From Psychrobacter sp. Choline-02u-9 (GTDB lineage Bacteria > Pseudomonadota > Gammaproteobacteria > Pseudomonadales > Moraxellaceae): a DNA stretch of 64,000 bases. This document shows, piece by piece, positions 61,769 through 64,000 of this stretch. A program made the translations under genes and the position numbers. The notes under the pieces are model-generated. The model was not told where the DNA came from and did no database searches. It worked only from the letters and a program-made list of their open reading frames with translations. The stretch's first letter is position 1; each line of letters starts with the position of its first letter. The stretch covers positions 1-64,000 of the forward strand of contig NZ_PJBF01000057.1 of assembly GCF_002836505.1 (NCBI RefSeq), in the 5' to 3' direction.

Positions 61769-64000
61769 ATGACTATCTCTATTGCTTCATTGCACAGTAC
61801 TGAATTCGCCGTTGGTCAACGTTATTTATCTGATACGGAGTCTGAGCTTGGCTTAGGTGTGGTCATCGATGTTGACGATCGGTGTGTGCATATTTTATTT
61901 CCGCAAAGTGAAGAGACACGCGTCTACGCAAAAAACTCTGCGCCATTATCGCGCGTGGTGTTTAAAGTAGGCGATAGCATCTACGATCAAGATGGAAAAA
62001 GCTATACGGTCAATGCCGTTGATGAAGTGATGGGCGTACTTAAATATGGCGTCGATGAGCACGAGCGCGGCATCATGGAAACCCGCCTTGCTGCCAATAT
62101 CACATTGGCCAAGCCGCTTGAACGCTTGCTTGCTGGCCGTATTGAGCGCGGTGACTGGTATGAGCTGCGTCAAGACATCTTGCGCATGCAGTCAGCGCTA
62201 GCAGGCCACCCACTAAAAGGCCTAATGGGTGCACGTGTCGATATCATCGAGCATCAGCTATATATCGCACATGAAGTCGGTAAGCGTATCGCGCCGCGTG
62301 TATTATTGGCTGATGAAGTTGGCCTTGGTAAGACCATCGAAGCGGGCATGATTATTCATCAGCAGTTGCTAACGGGCAAAGCTGAGCGTGTGTTGATTTT
62401 GGTACCAGATAGTTTGCAGTATCAATGGATGATTGAGCTGCGTCGCCGCTTTAACCTAAACTTTGCCTTGTTTGATCTAGTGCGTACTGCGGCTATTAAA
62501 GAACACGATCCTGAACAAAACGTCTTTGCCACTGAGCAATGTATCATTGGTGGTATGGATCTATTGCTTGATCACCCAGACTTATATGACCAAGCGATGG
62601 ATGCAGGGTTTGATTTATTGGTTGTTGATGAAGCGCATCATCTGCATTGGGATGAAGCACAGGGCGGCAATGATAAGTATGACTTGATTGCAGATTTCGC
62701 CGAAGAAACGCCAGGCGTGATGCTGTTGACAGCAACGCCAGAGCAGCTCGGTGCGCAAAGCCACTTTGCCCGTCTGCGTCTGCTTGATCCAGATCGTTTT
62801 GATGATTTAGATGAGTTTATCGATGGTCAAGAAGCTTTTGCAGAGACAGCAGCAGTTGCTGGTGTCTTAATAGAAGAAAAGCCATTGAATGAAGGTCAAA
62901 TCGCTGCCTTAAGTAGCTTATTAGATATTAGTATTGAAGAACTATCTTCAATCAATGAAGATGAAAAACTAAGAACTCATGCACTAAATGAGCTATTAGA
63001 TCGTCATGGTACAGGTCGTATTTTGTTCCGTAATACTCGTGAGAGCGTCAAAGGGTTCTATGGCCGTAGTAGCCAACCATATCCACTGCCACTTCCTGAG
63101 GCATGGAAAGACAGCTATCAAACCAATGGTAAGTTGCGTGAGCAGCTATGGGGCGAAGAAAACCAACCAGACGGTGGCTGGCTAGAAGATGATCCACGCG
63201 TTTCTTGGTTGATTGATATCTTACGCGGTGAGCTTAAGCATCAAAAAGTGCTATTAATCGCTCGTAGTGGGGCGACGGTAGAGAGTTTAGAAGCGGTATT
63301 GCGTCTGCATGCAGGTATCAAAACAGCTATCTTTACTGAGCAAATGACTTTGCTTGAGCGTGACCAAGCAGCTGCATTCTTTGCAGATAGCGAAGGCGCG
63401 CAGATACTACTATGTTCAGAGATTGGTTCAGAAGGTCGTAACTTCCAGTTTGCAAGCCAGTTAATACTATGGGATTTGCCTGCTAATCCAGATACGTTAG
63501 AGCAGCGTATCGGCCGTCTAGATCGTATCGGTCAGACGCAGCAAATTATGCTACATGTACCTTACGTACAAGGTACAGCGCAAGAGCGTCTGTATCAGTG
63601 GTATAACGATGCGCTGAACATGTTCAATCAGATATCGCCAACCGCACAAAGCGTACAAGAGCAATATATTCAAGAGCTTAAGCCAATGCTTGAGGGTGCT
63701 GATACTTCTGAGAACAATGTCATCTTGCAAGACATTATTGACGAGGCGCTACAGACACGTTTGGGACTAGAAGCACAGCTACAAGCTGGTCGTGATCGTC
63801 TGTTAGAGTACAACTCATGTCGTCCGCGTGTCGCAGGTCGTATCGCCGATGCTATGCGTGACTTCGATGGTAATAATTTGCTGCCGCACTTTATTGAGCG
63901 TTTCTTTGCCTCTGCCAATATCGATCACAACATTCAACGTGATGGCTCGTGGGTGATCGCACCTATCGATAGCACCGAGATCAGTGACTATATTGATGGT
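61769..64000 (+). CDS. rapA: RNA polymerase-associated helicase RapA, 3' end outside the window
   Basis: The first 744 codons of a Swi2/Snf2 ATPase that recycles RNA polymerase. Tandem Tudor-like N-terminal domain (EFAVGQRYLSDTESELGLGVVIDVDDRCVHILFP), Walker A LLADEVGLGKTIEAGMI (about 177-193), motif II LLVVDEAHHLHW (about 283-294), motif III LLTATPEQLG, and helicase C-terminal motifs ILLCSEIGSEGRNFQFA and LEQRIGRLDRIGQ. The frame is open to the last base; the family is about 950-970 residues long. Confidence 0.95.
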   Translation, partial: MTISIASLHSTEFAVGQRYLSDTESELGLGVVIDVDDRCVHILFPQSEETRVYAKNSAPLSRVVFKVGDSIYDQDGKSYTVNAVDEVMGVLKYGVDEHERGIMETRLAANITLAKPLERLLAGRIERGDWYELRQDILRMQSALAGHPLKGLMGARVDIIEHQLYIAHEVGKRIAPRVLLADEVGLGKTIEAGMIIHQQLLTGKAERVLILVPDSLQYQWMIELRRRFNLNFALFDLVRTAAIKEHDPEQNVFATEQCIIGGMDLLLDHPDLYDQAMDAGFDLLVVDEAHHLHWDEAQGGNDKYDLIADFAEETPGVMLLTATPEQLGAQSHFARLRLLDPDRFDDLDEFIDGQEAFAETAAVAGVLIEEKPLNEGQIAALSSLLDISIEELSSINEDEKLRTHALNELLDRHGTGRILFRNTRESVKGFYGRSSQPYPLPLPEAWKDSYQTNGKLREQLWGEENQPDGGWLEDDPRVSWLIDILRGELKHQKVLLIARSGATVESLEAVLRLHAGIKTAIFTEQMTLLERDQAAAFFADSEGAQILLCSEIGSEGRNFQFASQLILWDLPANPDTLEQRIGRLDRIGQTQQIMLHVPYVQGTAQERLYQWYNDALNMFNQISPTAQSVQEQYIQELKPMLEGADTSENNVILQDIIDEALQTRLGLEAQLQAGRDRLLEYNSCRPRVAGRIADAMRDFDGNNLLPHFIERFFASANIDHNIQRDGSWVIAPIDSTEISDYIDG

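Overview
The window looks like part of a Moraxellaceae genome, most likely Psychrobacter. This is inferred from the protein types and gene order of the right half: a urea ABC transporter operon, lgt, tatABC, a fused hisIE, rpmI-rplT, pheST-ihfA, rho, trxA and rapA. No rRNA or tRNA was seen, so the genus is not proven.

Left, about 1-19,900: a mosaic accessory region. It opens with a gene graveyard (fragments of umuC, a DJ-1/PfpI gene and an acyl-CoA dehydrogenase) around an AcfC-like periplasmic binding protein. Metal-resistance modules follow. A nickel/cobalt block holds dmeR-dmeF, nreA-nreB, a HupE-like permease and its partner. Two different CsoR/RcnR-family sensors serve it, each with a visible G-tract operator. 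A complete mercury operon comes next (merR, merT, merP, merC, merA, all on the plus strand). Two serine resolvase genes with repeat-rich upstream regions separate the blocks. After mer come lspA, an IS1016-type element inserted against a half-deleted IS982, dsbD, a complete IS982 and an HMA-CDF metal exporter. Three copies of a 13-bp motif (AAGTCCTCACTAG) lie at both outer sides of this metal region.

Middle, about 19,900-27,350: the recombination end of a genomic island. Three large tyrosine recombinases and a small HTH/coiled-coil protein form a tightly overlapping operon, the ginABCD arrangement of GInt-type islands. The first gene starts about 90 bp from a junction that cuts the resident thyA gene after codon 197. 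The island carries a complete, divergent thyA (19926-20777) at the other side of the operon. The simplest reading is that the island integrates into an essential metabolic gene and pays for it with its own copy. The 3' part of the resident thyA is not in the window, so the far end lies outside or was lost in the IS rearrangements.

Right, 27,345-64,000: ordinary chromosomal core. urtABCDE has a candidate sigma-54 promoter with an upstream pair of NtrC-like half-sites and a hairpin between urtA and urtB. It is followed by a DUF4139 protein, an NRDE protein, rppH, an OsmC protein, a MAPEG protein, dusC, a UvrD-like helicase, tatCBA, hisIE, a thioesterase, rpmI-rplT, pheST, ihfA, two small lipoproteins, a YpfJ-type metallopeptidase, rho, trxA, an RluA-type pseudouridine synthase, a flavin monooxygenase, a D-2-hydroxyacid dehydrogenase and the first 744 codons of rapA.
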